A DNA stretch of 64,000 nt, taken from the NCBI RefSeq assembly GCF_014621695.1, contig NZ_CP061281.1, forward strand, positions 5,828,001-5,892,000. Reading direction: 5' to 3'. Below the pieces are notes generated by a model. It did no database searches and had not been told where the DNA came from. It was given only the letters and a program-made list of their open reading frames with translations. The translations under genes were made by a program, and so were the position numbers. Shown piece after piece: positions 34,878 through 43,338 of the stretch (its first letter is position 1; each line of letters opens with the position of its first letter). The DNA comes from Streptomyces xanthii (lineage in GTDB: Bacteria > Actinomycetota > Actinomycetes > Streptomycetales > Streptomycetaceae).

Positions 34878-36365
34878 ATGGACCTCGAGACCTTCCGCAA
34901 GCTCGCGACCGACCGCCGCGTGATCCCCGTCAGCCGCAAGCTCCTCGCGGACGGCGACACCCCCGTCGGCCTGTACCGCAAGCTCGCCGCCGAGCGCACC
35001 GGCACGTTCCTCCTGGAGTCCGCGGAGAACGGCCGCTCCTGGTCCCGCTACTCGTTCGTCGGCGTGCGCTCCGCCGGTACCCTCACCACCCGCGACGGCC
35101 AGGCCCACTGGCTCGGCACCCCGCCGGTCGGCGTCCCCGTCGACGGCGACCCGCTCGCCGCCCTGCGCGCCACCGTCGAGACCCTCCACACCCCGCACCA
35201 CGAGGGCCTGCCCCCGTTCACCGGCGGCATGGTCGGCTACCTCGGCTACGACATCGTGCGCCGCCTGGAGAAGATCGGCCCGGGGGAGCGCGACGACCTG
35301 AAGCTCCCCGAGCTCACCATGCTGCTCACCAGCGACCTCGCCGTGCTCGACCACTGGGACGGCTCGGTCCTGCTGATCGCCAACGCGATCAACCACAACG
35401 ACCTCGACACCGGCGTCGACGAGGCCTACGCCGACGCCGTCGCCCGGCTCGACGCGATGGAGGCCGACCTCGGCAAGCCCGTCGAGTCCGCCCCCGCCGC
35501 GCTCCCGCCCTCCGAACTGCCCGAGTACACGGCCCTGTGGGGCGGCAAGCAGTACCAGGACGCCGTCGAGGACATCAAGGAGCGCATCCGCTCCGGCGAG
35601 GCCTTCCAGGTCGTCCCCTCGCAGCGCTTCGAGACCCCGTGCACCGCGAGCGCCCTCGACGTCTACCGGGTCCTGCGGGCCACCAACCCGTCGCCGTACA
35701 TGTACCTGTTCCGGTTCCCCGGCGGGGACGGAGGCGCCTTCGACGTCGTCGGCTCGTCCCCCGAGGCCCTCGTCAAGGTCGAGGACGGGCGCGCCATGGT
35801 CCACCCCATCGCCGGGACCCGGCCGCGCGGCGCCACCCCGCAGGAGGACCAGGCCCTCGCCGACGAGCTGCTCGCCGACCCCAAGGAGCGCGCCGAGCAC
35901 CTCATGCTCGTCGACCTCGGGCGCAACGACCTGGGCCGGGTCTGCGAACCGGGCTCCGTCGAGGTCGTCGACTTCATGTCCGTCGAGCGGTACTCGCACG
36001 TCATGCACATCGTCTCGACCGTCACCGGCCGGGTCGCCGAGGGCCGCACCGCCTTCGACGTGCTCACCGCCTGCTTCCCCGCCGGCACCCTCTCCGGCGC
36101 GCCCAAGCCCCGCGCCATGCAGATCATCGACGAGCTGGAGCCGTCCCGGCGCGGCCTGTACGGCGGCTGCGTCGGCTACCTCGACTTCGCGGGCGACTCC
36201 GACACCGCCATCGCCATCCGCACCGCCCTGCTGCGCGACGGCACCGCCTACGTGCAGGCCGGTGCCGGCGTCGTCGCGGACTCCGACCCGGTCGCCGAGG
36301 ACACCGAATGCCGTAACAAGGCGGCGGCCGTGCTGCGCGCCGTACACACCGCGAACCGGCTGTGA
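34878..36365 (+). CDS. trpE: Anthranilate synthase component I
   Basis: 495 aa. Chorismate-utilising enzyme making anthranilate with a glutaminase partner not found in the window. N-terminal domain carries the feedback-site motif LLES (about 46-49, before WSRYSFVG), the catalytic domain has [20 protein letters not shown] and [18 protein letters not shown] 34878 follows AAGG. No tryptophan-rich leader peptide or attenuator is seen in the 11-bp gap after hisI, so regulation must act at the hisI promoter or elsewhere. Confidence 0.95.
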   Translation: MDLETFRKLATDRRVIPVSRKLLADGDTPVGLYRKLAAERTGTFLLESAENGRSWSRYSFVGVRSAGTLTTRDGQAHWLGTPPVGVPVDGDPLAALRATVETLHTPHHEGLPPFTGGMVGYLGYDIVRRLEKIGPGERDDLKLPELTMLLTSDLAVLDHWDGSVLLIANAINHNDLDTGVDEAYADAVARLDAMEADLGKPVESAPAALPPSELPEYTALWGGKQYQDAVEDIKERIRSGEAFQVVPSQRFETPCTASALDVYRVLRATNPSPYMYLFRFPGGDGGAFDVVGSSPEALVKVEDGRAMVHPIAGTRPRGATPQEDQALADELLADPKERAEHLMLVDLGRNDLGRVCEPGSVEVVDFMSVERYSHVMHIVSTVTGRVAEGRTAFDVLTACFPAGTLSGAPKPRAMQIIDELEPSRRGLYGGCVGYLDFAGDSDTAIAIRTALLRDGTAYVQAGAGVVADSDPVAEDTECRNKAAAVLRAVHTANRL

Positions 36366-36419
36366 AGTGACGCACGACTCCCACCCCCGGCGCCCGCACA
36401 CCTGGACCGAGGGGCGATA

Positions 36420-37067
36420 GTGGAGTACGTGACTGCCGTACCGCACCCCCGCACCGAAGCCGCCGACACCGGGCCGAACCGGACCGGCCGGCGCAGCCTC
36501 GGCGTCGCGCTGCTCTTCGGCGCGGTGGGCGCCGCCGTCGCGCTGCTCGCCTCCCGCCAGGAATGGTGCTCGGGCGTCGCCGCCGTCGCGGGCGGCCGAC
36601 TGCCGCTCACCGCGAAGGGCAGCGACGTCACCGGGGTGCCCGCGGCCCTCGCGATCGTCGGGCTCGCCGCCCTCGTCGCCGTGTTCGCCGTGCGCCGCGT
36701 CGGCCGCGTCCTGGTCGCCGCGCTGCTCGCGCTCAGCGGCGCGGGCGCCGTCGCCGCCGCCGTGCTCGGCGCGGGCGACAGCTCCGCCCTCGACGAGAAG
36801 GCCGCCACGGCCGCGGGCGACGCGTCCACCACCATCGACGCCCTCTCGCACACCGCCTGGCCGTACGTCGCGGCAGGCGGCGGCGCGCTCCTCCTGATCG
36901 CCGGCATCCTCGCCGTCGTCTACGGCGCGGCCTGGCCCTCGATGGGCGGCCGCTACGAGCGCTCCGGCGCCCCGCGCGCCCGCAAGGCGAAGGCCGTCGA
37001 CCCGGACCGCCCCGAGGACCTGTGGAAGGCCCTGGACCGCGGCGAGGACCCCACCGGCACCGCCTAG
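36420..37067 (+). CDS. Trp biosynthesis-associated membrane protein (TIGR02234 type)
   Basis: 215 aa from GTG 36420 (GTG 36429 is an alternative). Four membrane segments (about 23-43, 73-92, 97-115, 145-170) and the conserved stretch RQEWCSGVAA just after the first. Its place behind trpE is typical of the actinobacterial family named for this context. C-terminal tail is charged (RPEDLWKALDRGEDP). Function unknown; a role in tryptophan transport or enzyme localisation is speculation. Confidence 0.85.
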   Translation: MEYVTAVPHPRTEAADTGPNRTGRRSLGVALLFGAVGAAVALLASRQEWCSGVAAVAGGRLPLTAKGSDVTGVPAALAIVGLAALVAVFAVRRVGRVLVAALLALSGAGAVAAAVLGAGDSSALDEKAATAAGDASTTIDALSHTAWPYVAAGGGALLLIAGILAVVYGAAWPSMGGRYERSGAPRARKAKAVDPDRPEDLWKALDRGEDPTGTA

Positions 37068-37197
37068 ACCCCGCCGGTCACCCCACAGACCCCCTGTACA
37101 TCGCCGTCCGGCGCGTACGGGACAATGGACCCTGAACGTCGTACGCCCTGCGTGCGCATGGGCCGTAAGAACACCCATCAGCAATGAGGAGCAAGCC

Positions 37198-37449
37198 ATG
37201 GCGGATGCCAGCCACGGACACACCCCGGCCGCCTGGACCGGTGTCATCATCGCCTTCGTCGGTTTCATCGTCGCCGGCGCCTTCATGGTGATGGGCAGCG
37301 TCGCCGGTTTCTGGGCCGGCATGGCCCTGCTGGCCGTCGCCGCCGTCGTCGGTGGAGTGATGCACCTGGCCGGCCTCGGCAAGCCGCGCCGCGCCGAGCT
37401 GCAGATGCCCGCGGTCGCAACGCCGCAGGCCGCCGGCTCGGAGGCCTGA
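37198..37449 (+). CDS. Small membrane protein with HGHTPAAWTGV motif (DUF6704-like)
   Basis: 83 aa. N-terminus ADASHGHTPAAWTGVIIAF leads into two membrane segments (about 13-34 and 38-58), then a short tail. The HGxxPAAWTGV motif is characteristic of a small actinobacterial family found beside trp genes, probably DUF6704. ATG 37198 has a strong GAGGAG site. It sits 130 bp after the previous gene, so it may have its own promoter, and is followed by a strong terminator. Confidence 0.82.
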   Translation: MADASHGHTPAAWTGVIIAFVGFIVAGAFMVMGSVAGFWAGMALLAVAAVVGGVMHLAGLGKPRRAELQMPAVATPQAAGSEA

Positions 37450-37467
37450 GCCCCGGTACGCCCCGCG

Positions 37468-37507
37468 GGGGCGGTACGGCGCGACACGCGCGCCGTACCG
37501 CCCCTTT
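37468..37507 (+). terminator. Terminator of the hisI-trpE unit
   Basis: GGGGCGGTACGGCGCG (37468-37483) is an exact inverted repeat of CGCGCCGTACCGCCCC (37489-37504) with a 5-base loop, followed by TTT. It ends the hisI-trpE-membrane protein set before the DUF2752 gene. Confidence 0.9.
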
Positions 37508-37543
37508 CGCGTTCCCGGGCGGGCGCGCCCCGCACCGCCGGGC

Positions 37544-37555
37544 CACAATGCACGG
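37544..37555 (+). promoter_or_regulatory. Candidate leaderless -10 of the DUF2752 gene
   Basis: CACAAT (37544-37549) ends six bases before the GTG start at 37556, with no ribosome site. The same hexamer and spacing occur before hisI. A -35 box is not evident. Confidence 0.4.
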
Positions 37556-38029
37556 GTGACCGTCGACAGCAGCGCACCGGCGAGCGACCGGACGAGCGAA
37601 CCCCGGGCTGCCGCCCCCGGCACCTCCGCCCGCGCCGCCCTGCGCCGGACCGCCGTCCCCGCCGGCATCCTCGCCGGAGTCGTCGCGGCCTTCGGCTACG
37701 TGGCCGCCGTCGACCCGAACGAGCCGGGCCACTACCCGGCCTGCCCGTTCCTCCAGCTCACCGGCGCCTACTGCCCCGGCTGCGGCGGCCTGCGCAGCGC
37801 CCACGCCTTCGCGCACGGCGACCTCGCGACGGCCCTCGGGGCCAACGCCCTCGCGGTCGCCGGCTACGCCCTCTTCGCCGTCCTGTGGGCCGTGTGGGTG
37901 ATCCGCGCCGCCCGCGGCAGACCGCTCGGACTGCGGCTCGGCCGGGTGCACCTGTGGGCGGCCGGCACCGTCGTTCTCGCCTTCACCGTGGCCCGCAACC
38001 TGCCGTTCGGAGCCTTCCTGCACCCCTGA
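37556..38029 (+). CDS. DUF2752 family membrane protein
   Basis: 157 aa. The DUF2752 signature [23 protein letters not shown] (about 63-85) with its cysteine motif CPGCGGLRS lies between a first membrane segment (about 36-53) and further ones (about 95-117 and 130-148). Residues 1-30 are disordered. Function unknown. It lies between trpE and trpC in the same direction, a position I recall as conserved in Streptomyces. Confidence 0.88.
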   Translation: MTVDSSAPASDRTSEPRAAAPGTSARAALRRTAVPAGILAGVVAAFGYVAAVDPNEPGHYPACPFLQLTGAYCPGCGGLRSAHAFAHGDLATALGANALAVAGYALFAVLWAVWVIRAARGRPLGLRLGRVHLWAAGTVVLAFTVARNLPFGAFLHP

Positions 38030-38148
38030 CCCCGATGTCCACCCAATGGGACCGGAGTCAACCGGATGCGGAGCCTTCGCCCTCCTGCGGATACCATCAC
38101 AGTGACCAGCCGGTTGCCCGGGGAACTGCCAGAAGGGAGTCCGCTCGC

Positions 38149-38958
38149 GTGAGTGTGCTCGACGAGATCATCGACGGAGTCCGTGCCGACCTCGCGGAAC
38201 GGCAGGCGCGCGTCAGCCTCGACGAGCTCAAGGAGCGCGCGGCGAAGGCTCCCGCGGCCAAGGACGGGGTCGCGGCCCTGCGCGGCGACGGCGTCAAGGT
38301 CATCTGTGAGGTCAAGCGGTCCAGCCCCTCCAAGGGCGCGCTCGCCGCGATCGCCGACCCGGCCGGACTCGCCGCCGACTACGAGGCGGGCGGCGCCGCC
38401 GTCATCTCCGTCCTCACCGAGCAGCGGCGCTTCGGCGGCTCCCTCGCCGACCTCGAGGCCGTCCGCGCCAAGGTCGACATCCCGGTCCTGCGCAAGGACT
38501 TCATCGTCACCTCGTACCAGCTGTGGGAGGCCCGCGCGTACGGCGCCGACCTCGCCCTGCTGATCGTCGCCGCCCTGGACCAGCCCGCCCTGGAGTCCCT
38601 CATCGAGCGCGCCGAGTCCATCGGCCTCACCCCGCTCGTCGAGGCCCACGACGAGGACGAGGTCGAGCGCGCGGTCGACGCCGGGGCCAAGGTCATCGGC
38701 ATCAACACCCGCAACCTGAAGGACCTCACGGTCGACCGCGGCACCTTCGAGCGCGTCGCCCCGGACATCCCGGACCACATCGTCAAGGTCGCCGAGTCCG
38801 GCGTGCGCGGCCCGCACGACCTGATCGCGTACGCCAACGCGGGCGCCGACGCCGTGCTCGTCGGCGAGTCCCTCGTCACCGGCCGCGACCCCAAGGCCGC
38901 CGTCGCCGACCTCGTCGCCGCGGGCGCCCACCCGGCGCTGCGCCACGGAAGGGCCTGA
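38149..38958 (+). CDS. trpC: Indole-3-glycerol-phosphate synthase
   Basis: 269 aa (beta/alpha)8 barrel, monofunctional. Catalytic residues are in [13 protein letters not shown] (Glu and Lys, about 51-63), VLRKDFIV (Lys), [10 protein letters not shown] and [11 protein letters not shown]. Closes the indole ring from CdRP. GTG 38149 with AAGGGAG upstream. The 119-bp gap before it contains a TACCAT box at 38092-38097 that could be a -10. Followed by trpM, trpB and trpA. Confidence 0.95.
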   Translation: MSVLDEIIDGVRADLAERQARVSLDELKERAAKAPAAKDGVAALRGDGVKVICEVKRSSPSKGALAAIADPAGLAADYEAGGAAVISVLTEQRRFGGSLADLEAVRAKVDIPVLRKDFIVTSYQLWEARAYGADLALLIVAALDQPALESLIERAESIGLTPLVEAHDEDEVERAVDAGAKVIGINTRNLKDLTVDRGTFERVAPDIPDHIVKVAESGVRGPHDLIAYANAGADAVLVGESLVTGRDPKAAVADLVAAGAHPALRHGRA

Positions 38959-38965
38959 CCTCCGC

Positions 38966-39115
38966 ATGCCGATCGCCGCCCGTCTCGCCCCCGGCTGCCG
39001 CCCCCGCGGCTGCCGGGCGCCTGCGCGACGCGTGCGCGGCCGCCGGGTCCGCTACCACATCGGCTCGGAGCCGGGCCAGATCAACGGCATGCGATGGTGC
39101 GGGGCGCCTGCATAG
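38966..39115 (+). CDS. trpM: TrpM, small protein between trpC and trpB
   Basis: 49 aa, very Arg-rich, starting MPIAARLAPGCRPRGC and ending with the block VRYHIGSEPGQINGMRWCGAPA. This C-terminal block matches what I recall of TrpM, a short protein encoded between trpC and trpB in S. coelicolor and linked there to tryptophan supply and development. It starts 7 bp after trpC. GGAAGGG lies about 15 bases upstream, rather far. The last codons and stop merge into the repeat element at 39117, which may have changed the C-terminus. Confidence 0.8.
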   Translation: MPIAARLAPGCRPRGCRAPARRVRGRRVRYHIGSEPGQINGMRWCGAPA

Positions 39116-39116
39116 A

Positions 39117-39165
39117 GCGCCCCGTAGGGGCGCGGGGAACTGCGCGACAAGCCACGACGGTGTAG
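39117..39165. repeat. Repeat core copy and hairpin between trpM and trpB
   Basis: GCGCCCC (39117-39123), loop GTA, GGGGCGC (39127-39133) is a perfect hairpin that runs into GGGGCGCGGGGAACTGCGCG and ACAAGCCACGAC. Read on the minus strand this is the same CGCGCAGTTCCCCGCGCCCC core and GTCGTGGCT flank found at 17738, 20075 and 49289. It may attenuate or process the trpCMBA message. Confidence 0.85.
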
Positions 39166-39249
39166 CAGTCGCGTACGTGCCCGTATGTCTACGGCGCGTA
39201 GGCATACCCAACGCAGCCCGCACACCCATCACCCGCGAGGTACAACCGC

Positions 39250-40539
39250 ATGCCCAGCCAATACTTCATCCCCGACCCCGAGGGGCAGATCCCGAGCCCC
39301 GAAGGCTACTTCGGCACCTACGGCGGCAAGTTCATCCCGGAGGCCCTCGTCGCCGCCGTGGACGAGGTCGCCGTCGAGTACGACAAGGCCAAGAACGACC
39401 CGGAGTTCGCCCGCGAGCTCGACGACCTCCTGACCCACTACACCGGCCGCCCGAGCAGCCTCACCGAGGTCCCCCGGTTCGCCGAGCACGCCGGCGGGGC
39501 CAGGATCTTCCTCAAGCGCGAGGACCTGAACCACACCGGCTCGCACAAGATCAACAACGTGCTCGGCCAGGCCCTGCTCACCAAGCGCATGGGCAAGACC
39601 CGCGTCATCGCCGAGACCGGCGCCGGTCAGCACGGCGTCGCCACGGCCACCGCCTGCGCCCTGTTCGGCCTCGACTGCACCATCTACATGGGCGAGATCG
39701 ACACCCAGCGCCAGGCCCTGAACGTGGCCCGCATGCGCATGCTGGGCGCCGAGGTCGTCGCCGTGAAGTCCGGCAGCCGCACGCTCAAGGACGCCATCAA
39801 CGAGGCGTTCCGCGACTGGGTCGCCAACGTGGACCGCACGCACTACCTCTTCGGCACCGTCGCGGGCCCGCACCCGTTCCCCGCGATGGTCCGCGACTTC
39901 CACCGGGTCATCGGCGTCGAGGCCCGCCGCCAGATCCAGGAGCAGGCGGGCCGGCTGCCCGACGCCGCGATCGCCTGCGTCGGCGGCGGCTCCAACGCCA
40001 TCGGCCTGTTCCACGCCTTCATCCCGGACAGCGGCGTCCGCCTCATCGGCTGCGAGCCGGCCGGGCACGGCGTCGAGACCGGCGAGCACGCGGCGACCCT
40101 GACCGCGGGCGAGCCCGGCATCCTGCACGGCTCGCGCTCCTACGTCCTCCAGGACGAGGAGGGCCAGATCACCGAGCCGTACTCGATCTCGGCCGGGCTG
40201 GACTACCCGGGCATCGGCCCGGAGCACGCGTACCTGAAGGACAGCGGCCGCGGCGAGTACCGCGCGGTCACCGACGACGCGGCGATGCAGGCCCTGCGGC
40301 TGCTCTCGCGCACCGAGGGCATCATCCCGGCCATCGAGTCGGCGCACGCCCTCGCGGGCGCGATCGAGGTCGGCAAGGAGCTCGGCAAGGACGGCCTGAT
40401 CGTCGTCAACCTGTCGGGCCGCGGCGACAAGGACATGGACACGGCCGCGCGCTACTTCGGCCTGTACGACGAGGGCACCGACGCAGAGGTGGCGGCCGAC
40501 GCCGCCGACGTCGCGGAGATCGAGGGGGACGCCAAGTGA
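39250..40539 (+). CDS. trpB: Tryptophan synthase beta chain
   Basis: 429 aa PLP enzyme. Lys of the Schiff base is K100 in [14 protein letters not shown]; the E-x-G-A-G-Q-H-G-V block ([12 protein letters not shown]), phosphate loop [10 protein letters not shown], and C-terminal [10 protein letters not shown] are all intact. Condenses indole with serine. Has a 20-residue N-terminal extension and an acidic C-terminal tail. ATG 39250 with GAGG upstream. Overlaps trpA by four bases. Confidence 0.96.
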   Translation: MPSQYFIPDPEGQIPSPEGYFGTYGGKFIPEALVAAVDEVAVEYDKAKNDPEFARELDDLLTHYTGRPSSLTEVPRFAEHAGGARIFLKREDLNHTGSHKINNVLGQALLTKRMGKTRVIAETGAGQHGVATATACALFGLDCTIYMGEIDTQRQALNVARMRMLGAEVVAVKSGSRTLKDAINEAFRDWVANVDRTHYLFGTVAGPHPFPAMVRDFHRVIGVEARRQIQEQAGRLPDAAIACVGGGSNAIGLFHAFIPDSGVRLIGCEPAGHGVETGEHAATLTAGEPGILHGSRSYVLQDEEGQITEPYSISAGLDYPGIGPEHAYLKDSGRGEYRAVTDDAAMQALRLLSRTEGIIPAIESAHALAGAIEVGKELGKDGLIVVNLSGRGDKDMDTAARYFGLYDEGTDAEVAADAADVAEIEGDAK

Positions 40540-41351
40540 GCGGCAACGTCCAGCTGTTGAACGACACCCTGGCGCACGCCGAGGCCGAGGGCCGCGCCGC
40601 CCTCATCGCCTACCTGCCCGCCGGCTTCCCCACCGTCGACGGCGGCATCGAGGCCGTCAAGGCGGCCTTCGAGGGCGGCGCCGACATCGTCGAGGTCGGC
40701 CTGCCGCACTCGGACCCGGTGCTCGACGGACCGGTCATCCAGACCGCCGACGACATCGCGCTGCGCGGCGGCCTGAAGATCAAGGACGTCATGCGCACCG
40801 TCCGCGAGGCGCACGAGGCCACCGGCAAGCCGGTCCTCGTCATGACGTACTGGAACCCCATCTACATCTACGGCGTCGAGCGCTTCACCAGCGAGCTCGC
40901 CGAGGCCGGCGGCGCGGGCTGCATCCTGCCCGACCTGCCGGTGCAGGAGTCGGCGCTCTGGAGGGAGCACGCGGACAAGCACGGGCTCGGCACCGTGTTC
41001 GTCGTCGCGCCCAGCAGCAAGGACGAGCGGCTCGCCACCATCACGGCGGCCGGCTCGGGCTTTGTGTACGCCGCCTCGCTCATGGGCGTCACCGGCACCC
41101 GCGAATCCGTGGGCAGCCAGGCCCAGGACCTGGTCCGCCGCACCAAGGCGACGACGGACCTGCCGGTCTGCGTCGGCCTCGGCGTCTCGAACGCGGAGCA
41201 GGCCCGCGAGGTCGCCTCCTTCGCCGACGGCGTCATCGTCGGCTCGGCCTTCGTGAAGCGGATGCTGGACGCCGAGGACGAGGCCGCGGGCCTCGCCGGG
41301 GTCCGCGCGCTCGCCGCGGAACTGGCCGAAGGAGTCAGGGCCGGTAAGTAG
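40536..41351 (+). CDS. trpA: Tryptophan synthase alpha chain
   Basis: 271 aa (beta/alpha)8 barrel. Catalytic Glu (E53) and Asp (D64) in [18 protein letters not shown], spaced as in the E. coli enzyme (49 and 60); phosphate loop [11 protein letters not shown] and [10 protein letters not shown]. Cleaves indole-3-glycerol phosphate and passes indole to TrpB. GTG start overlaps the trpB stop. A hairpin follows 29 bp after the stop. Confidence 0.96.
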   Translation: MSGNVQLLNDTLAHAEAEGRAALIAYLPAGFPTVDGGIEAVKAAFEGGADIVEVGLPHSDPVLDGPVIQTADDIALRGGLKIKDVMRTVREAHEATGKPVLVMTYWNPIYIYGVERFTSELAEAGGAGCILPDLPVQESALWREHADKHGLGTVFVVAPSSKDERLATITAAGSGFVYAASLMGVTGTRESVGSQAQDLVRRTKATTDLPVCVGLGVSNAEQAREVASFADGVIVGSAFVKRMLDAEDEAAGLAGVRALAAELAEGVRAGK

Positions 41352-41380
41352 CCGGGTCACCCGTATGGGTGGAAGTGGGG

Positions 41381-41411
41381 CCGGGGAGGCGCGTTTGCGC
41401 CTCCCCGGTTC
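41381..41411 (+). terminator. Terminator after trpA
   Basis: CCGGGGAGGCGC (41381-41392) and GCGCCTCCCCGG (41397-41408) form a perfect 12-bp stem with loop GTTT, followed by TTCGTT. It ends the trpCMBA unit only 15 bp before the next GTG, so the DsbA-like gene depends on read-through or on a promoter overlapping the hairpin. Confidence 0.85.
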
Positions 41412-41423
41412 GTTGGCGCGGGT

Positions 41424-42194
41424 GTGAGCGAGAAGAACCGTGAGGGAAAGCGCACGGCCCGTGAGCGGCTGGCCGTGGAGCGCGAGAAGCAGAAGGCCGC
41501 GGAGAAGCGGCGCAGGACGTTGATCGTGGGCGCCGCCGTCGTCTGCGTGCTCGGCCTGGCCGCCGTGATCGGCGTGGTCGCCGCCAATTCCGGAGACGAT
41601 TCCGGCGACTCTTCGGGCCCGGTGACGGCCCCGAAGGGCGCCTCGGGCAAGGACGATCTGGCGATCCCCGTCGGCCCGGCCTCGGCGAAGTCCACCCTCA
41701 CGGTGTGGGAGGACTTCCGCTGCCCGGCGTGCAAGTCCTTCGAGGACAACTACCGCTCGACGATCAACGAGCTGACGGAGGCCGGGAAGCTCCGCGCCGA
41801 GTACCACACGGTCACCCTGATCGACGGGAACCTGCGAGGGAGCGGCTCCCTGCGCGCGGGCAACGCGGCGGCCTGCTCCCAGGACGCGGGCAAGTTCCGC
41901 GACTACCACGACGTCCTGTTCGAGAACCAGCCGCCGGAGAGCGACGACGCCTACGCGTCGAACGACAAGCTGATCGAGCTGGCCGGCAAGGTCGACGGCC
42001 TGACGACGGACACGTTCAAGAAGTGCGTGAACGACGGCACGTACGACTCCTGGATCCAGAAGTCGTACAAGGCGTTCCAGGACGAGGGCCACACCGGCAC
42101 GCCGACCGTCCTGCTCGACGGCAAGAACCTGATGAACGACAACACGCTGACCCCCGCCAAGCTGAAGAAGATGGTCGAGGACGCGAACAAGTAG
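41424..42194 (+). CDS. Membrane-anchored DsbA-family protein (second copy)
   Basis: 256 aa from GTG 41424. Same plan as 9220-10038: basic coiled helix (1-31), one membrane segment (33-54), Ser/Asp-rich linker, then a DsbA-like domain with CPAC (C100, C103) in EDFRCPACKSFEDNY and GTPTVLLDG with the cis-Pro near the end. Faces the outside. Its position before lgt suggests a role in envelope protein folding (inference). The N-terminal REGKRTARERLAVEREKQK resembles ARERLRAERERQAKK of the paralogue. Confidence 0.87.
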   Translation: MSEKNREGKRTARERLAVEREKQKAAEKRRRTLIVGAAVVCVLGLAAVIGVVAANSGDDSGDSSGPVTAPKGASGKDDLAIPVGPASAKSTLTVWEDFRCPACKSFEDNYRSTINELTEAGKLRAEYHTVTLIDGNLRGSGSLRAGNAAACSQDAGKFRDYHDVLFENQPPESDDAYASNDKLIELAGKVDGLTTDTFKKCVNDGTYDSWIQKSYKAFQDEGHTGTPTVLLDGKNLMNDNTLTPAKLKKMVEDANK

Positions 42195-42295
42195 GGGACG
42201 CGCGGGAGATCAGGGAGAGCGGGGCAAGTCGTAATGGAGCCGTTGCCGGGCTGCCCGACGTGGGTGCGGCCCGGCACGGTAGCGTCGACACTGCC

Positions 42296-43321
42296 ATGGA
42301 ACTTGCCTACATCCCCAGTCCGTCCCGCGGAGTGGTCTACCTCGGACCCGTCCCGCTGCGCGGCTACGCGTTCTGCATCATCATCGGCGTCTTCGTGGCC
42401 GTCTGGCTCGGCAACAGGCGCTGGATCGCCCGCGGCGGCCGCACCGGCACCGTGGCCGACATCGCTGTCTGGGCGGTGCCGTTCGGCCTGGTCGGCGGGC
42501 GTCTCTACCATGTGATCACGGACTACGAGCTGTACTTCAGCGCGGGCCGTGACTGGGTGGACGCCTTCAAGATCTGGGAGGGCGGCCTCGGCATCTGGGG
42601 CGCCATCGCGCTCGGCGCGGTCGGCGCCTGGATCGGCTGCCGCCGCCGCGGCATCCCGCTCCCGGCCTACGCCGACGCCATCGCCCCCGGCATCGCCCTC
42701 GCCCAGGCCATCGGCCGCTGGGGCAACTGGTTCAACCAGGAGCTGTACGGCAAGGCCACCGACCTGCCGTGGGCGCTGCACATCACCTCCGACACCGACG
42801 GGCGCGTTCCGGGCTACTACCACCCGACGTTCCTGTACGAGTCGCTGTGGTGCGTCGGCGTCGCGCTGCTCGTCATCTGGGCGGACCGCCGCTTCAAGCT
42901 CGGCCACGGGCGGGCCTTCGCGCTGTACGTCGCCGCGTACTGCGCGGGCCGGTTCTGGACCGAGTACCTGCGCGTGGACGACGCCCACCACGTCCTCGGC
43001 CTGCGGCTCAACAACTGGACGGCGCTGTTCGTCTTCCTGCTCGCCGTGATCTACATGGTGATCTCGGCGAAGACGCGGCCGGGCCGCGAGGAGGTCGTGG
43101 AGCCGGGCGCCGACGGTTCCGGCGACGACGAGGGCGGTGCCCCGGAGGCCGAGAAGGAGCCGTCCGAGGACGAGGCCCCCGCCGCCGACGCCGGCGAGAA
43201 GCCCGATCTGAGGAAGGCCGAGCCCGAGGACGCGGCGAAGCCCGACTCCGACTCCTCCGACGCGGGCTCCGACGGCGACGCCGCCGGAGCCGAGGCCGAG
43301 GCCGGGGCCAAGAAGGGCTGA
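42296..43321 (+). CDS. lgt: Prolipoprotein diacylglyceryl transferase
   Basis: 341 aa. First lipoprotein-modifying enzyme, moving diacylglycerol from phosphatidylglycerol to the lipobox Cys. Seven membrane segments in residues 15-265; the Lgt signature GRWGNWFNQELYG (about 142-154) and conserved YHPTFLYESLW follow. Residues about 265-341 are a long acidic Glu/Asp/Ala tail, common in actinobacterial Lgt and of unknown role. Works before LspA (1644-2267). Confidence 0.95.
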   Translation: MELAYIPSPSRGVVYLGPVPLRGYAFCIIIGVFVAVWLGNRRWIARGGRTGTVADIAVWAVPFGLVGGRLYHVITDYELYFSAGRDWVDAFKIWEGGLGIWGAIALGAVGAWIGCRRRGIPLPAYADAIAPGIALAQAIGRWGNWFNQELYGKATDLPWALHITSDTDGRVPGYYHPTFLYESLWCVGVALLVIWADRRFKLGHGRAFALYVAAYCAGRFWTEYLRVDDAHHVLGLRLNNWTALFVFLLAVIYMVISAKTRPGREEVVEPGADGSGDDEGGAPEAEKEPSEDEAPAADAGEKPDLRKAEPEDAAKPDSDSSDAGSDGDAAGAEAEAGAKKG

Positions 43322-43338
43322 CCGCTCAGCTCCACCGC

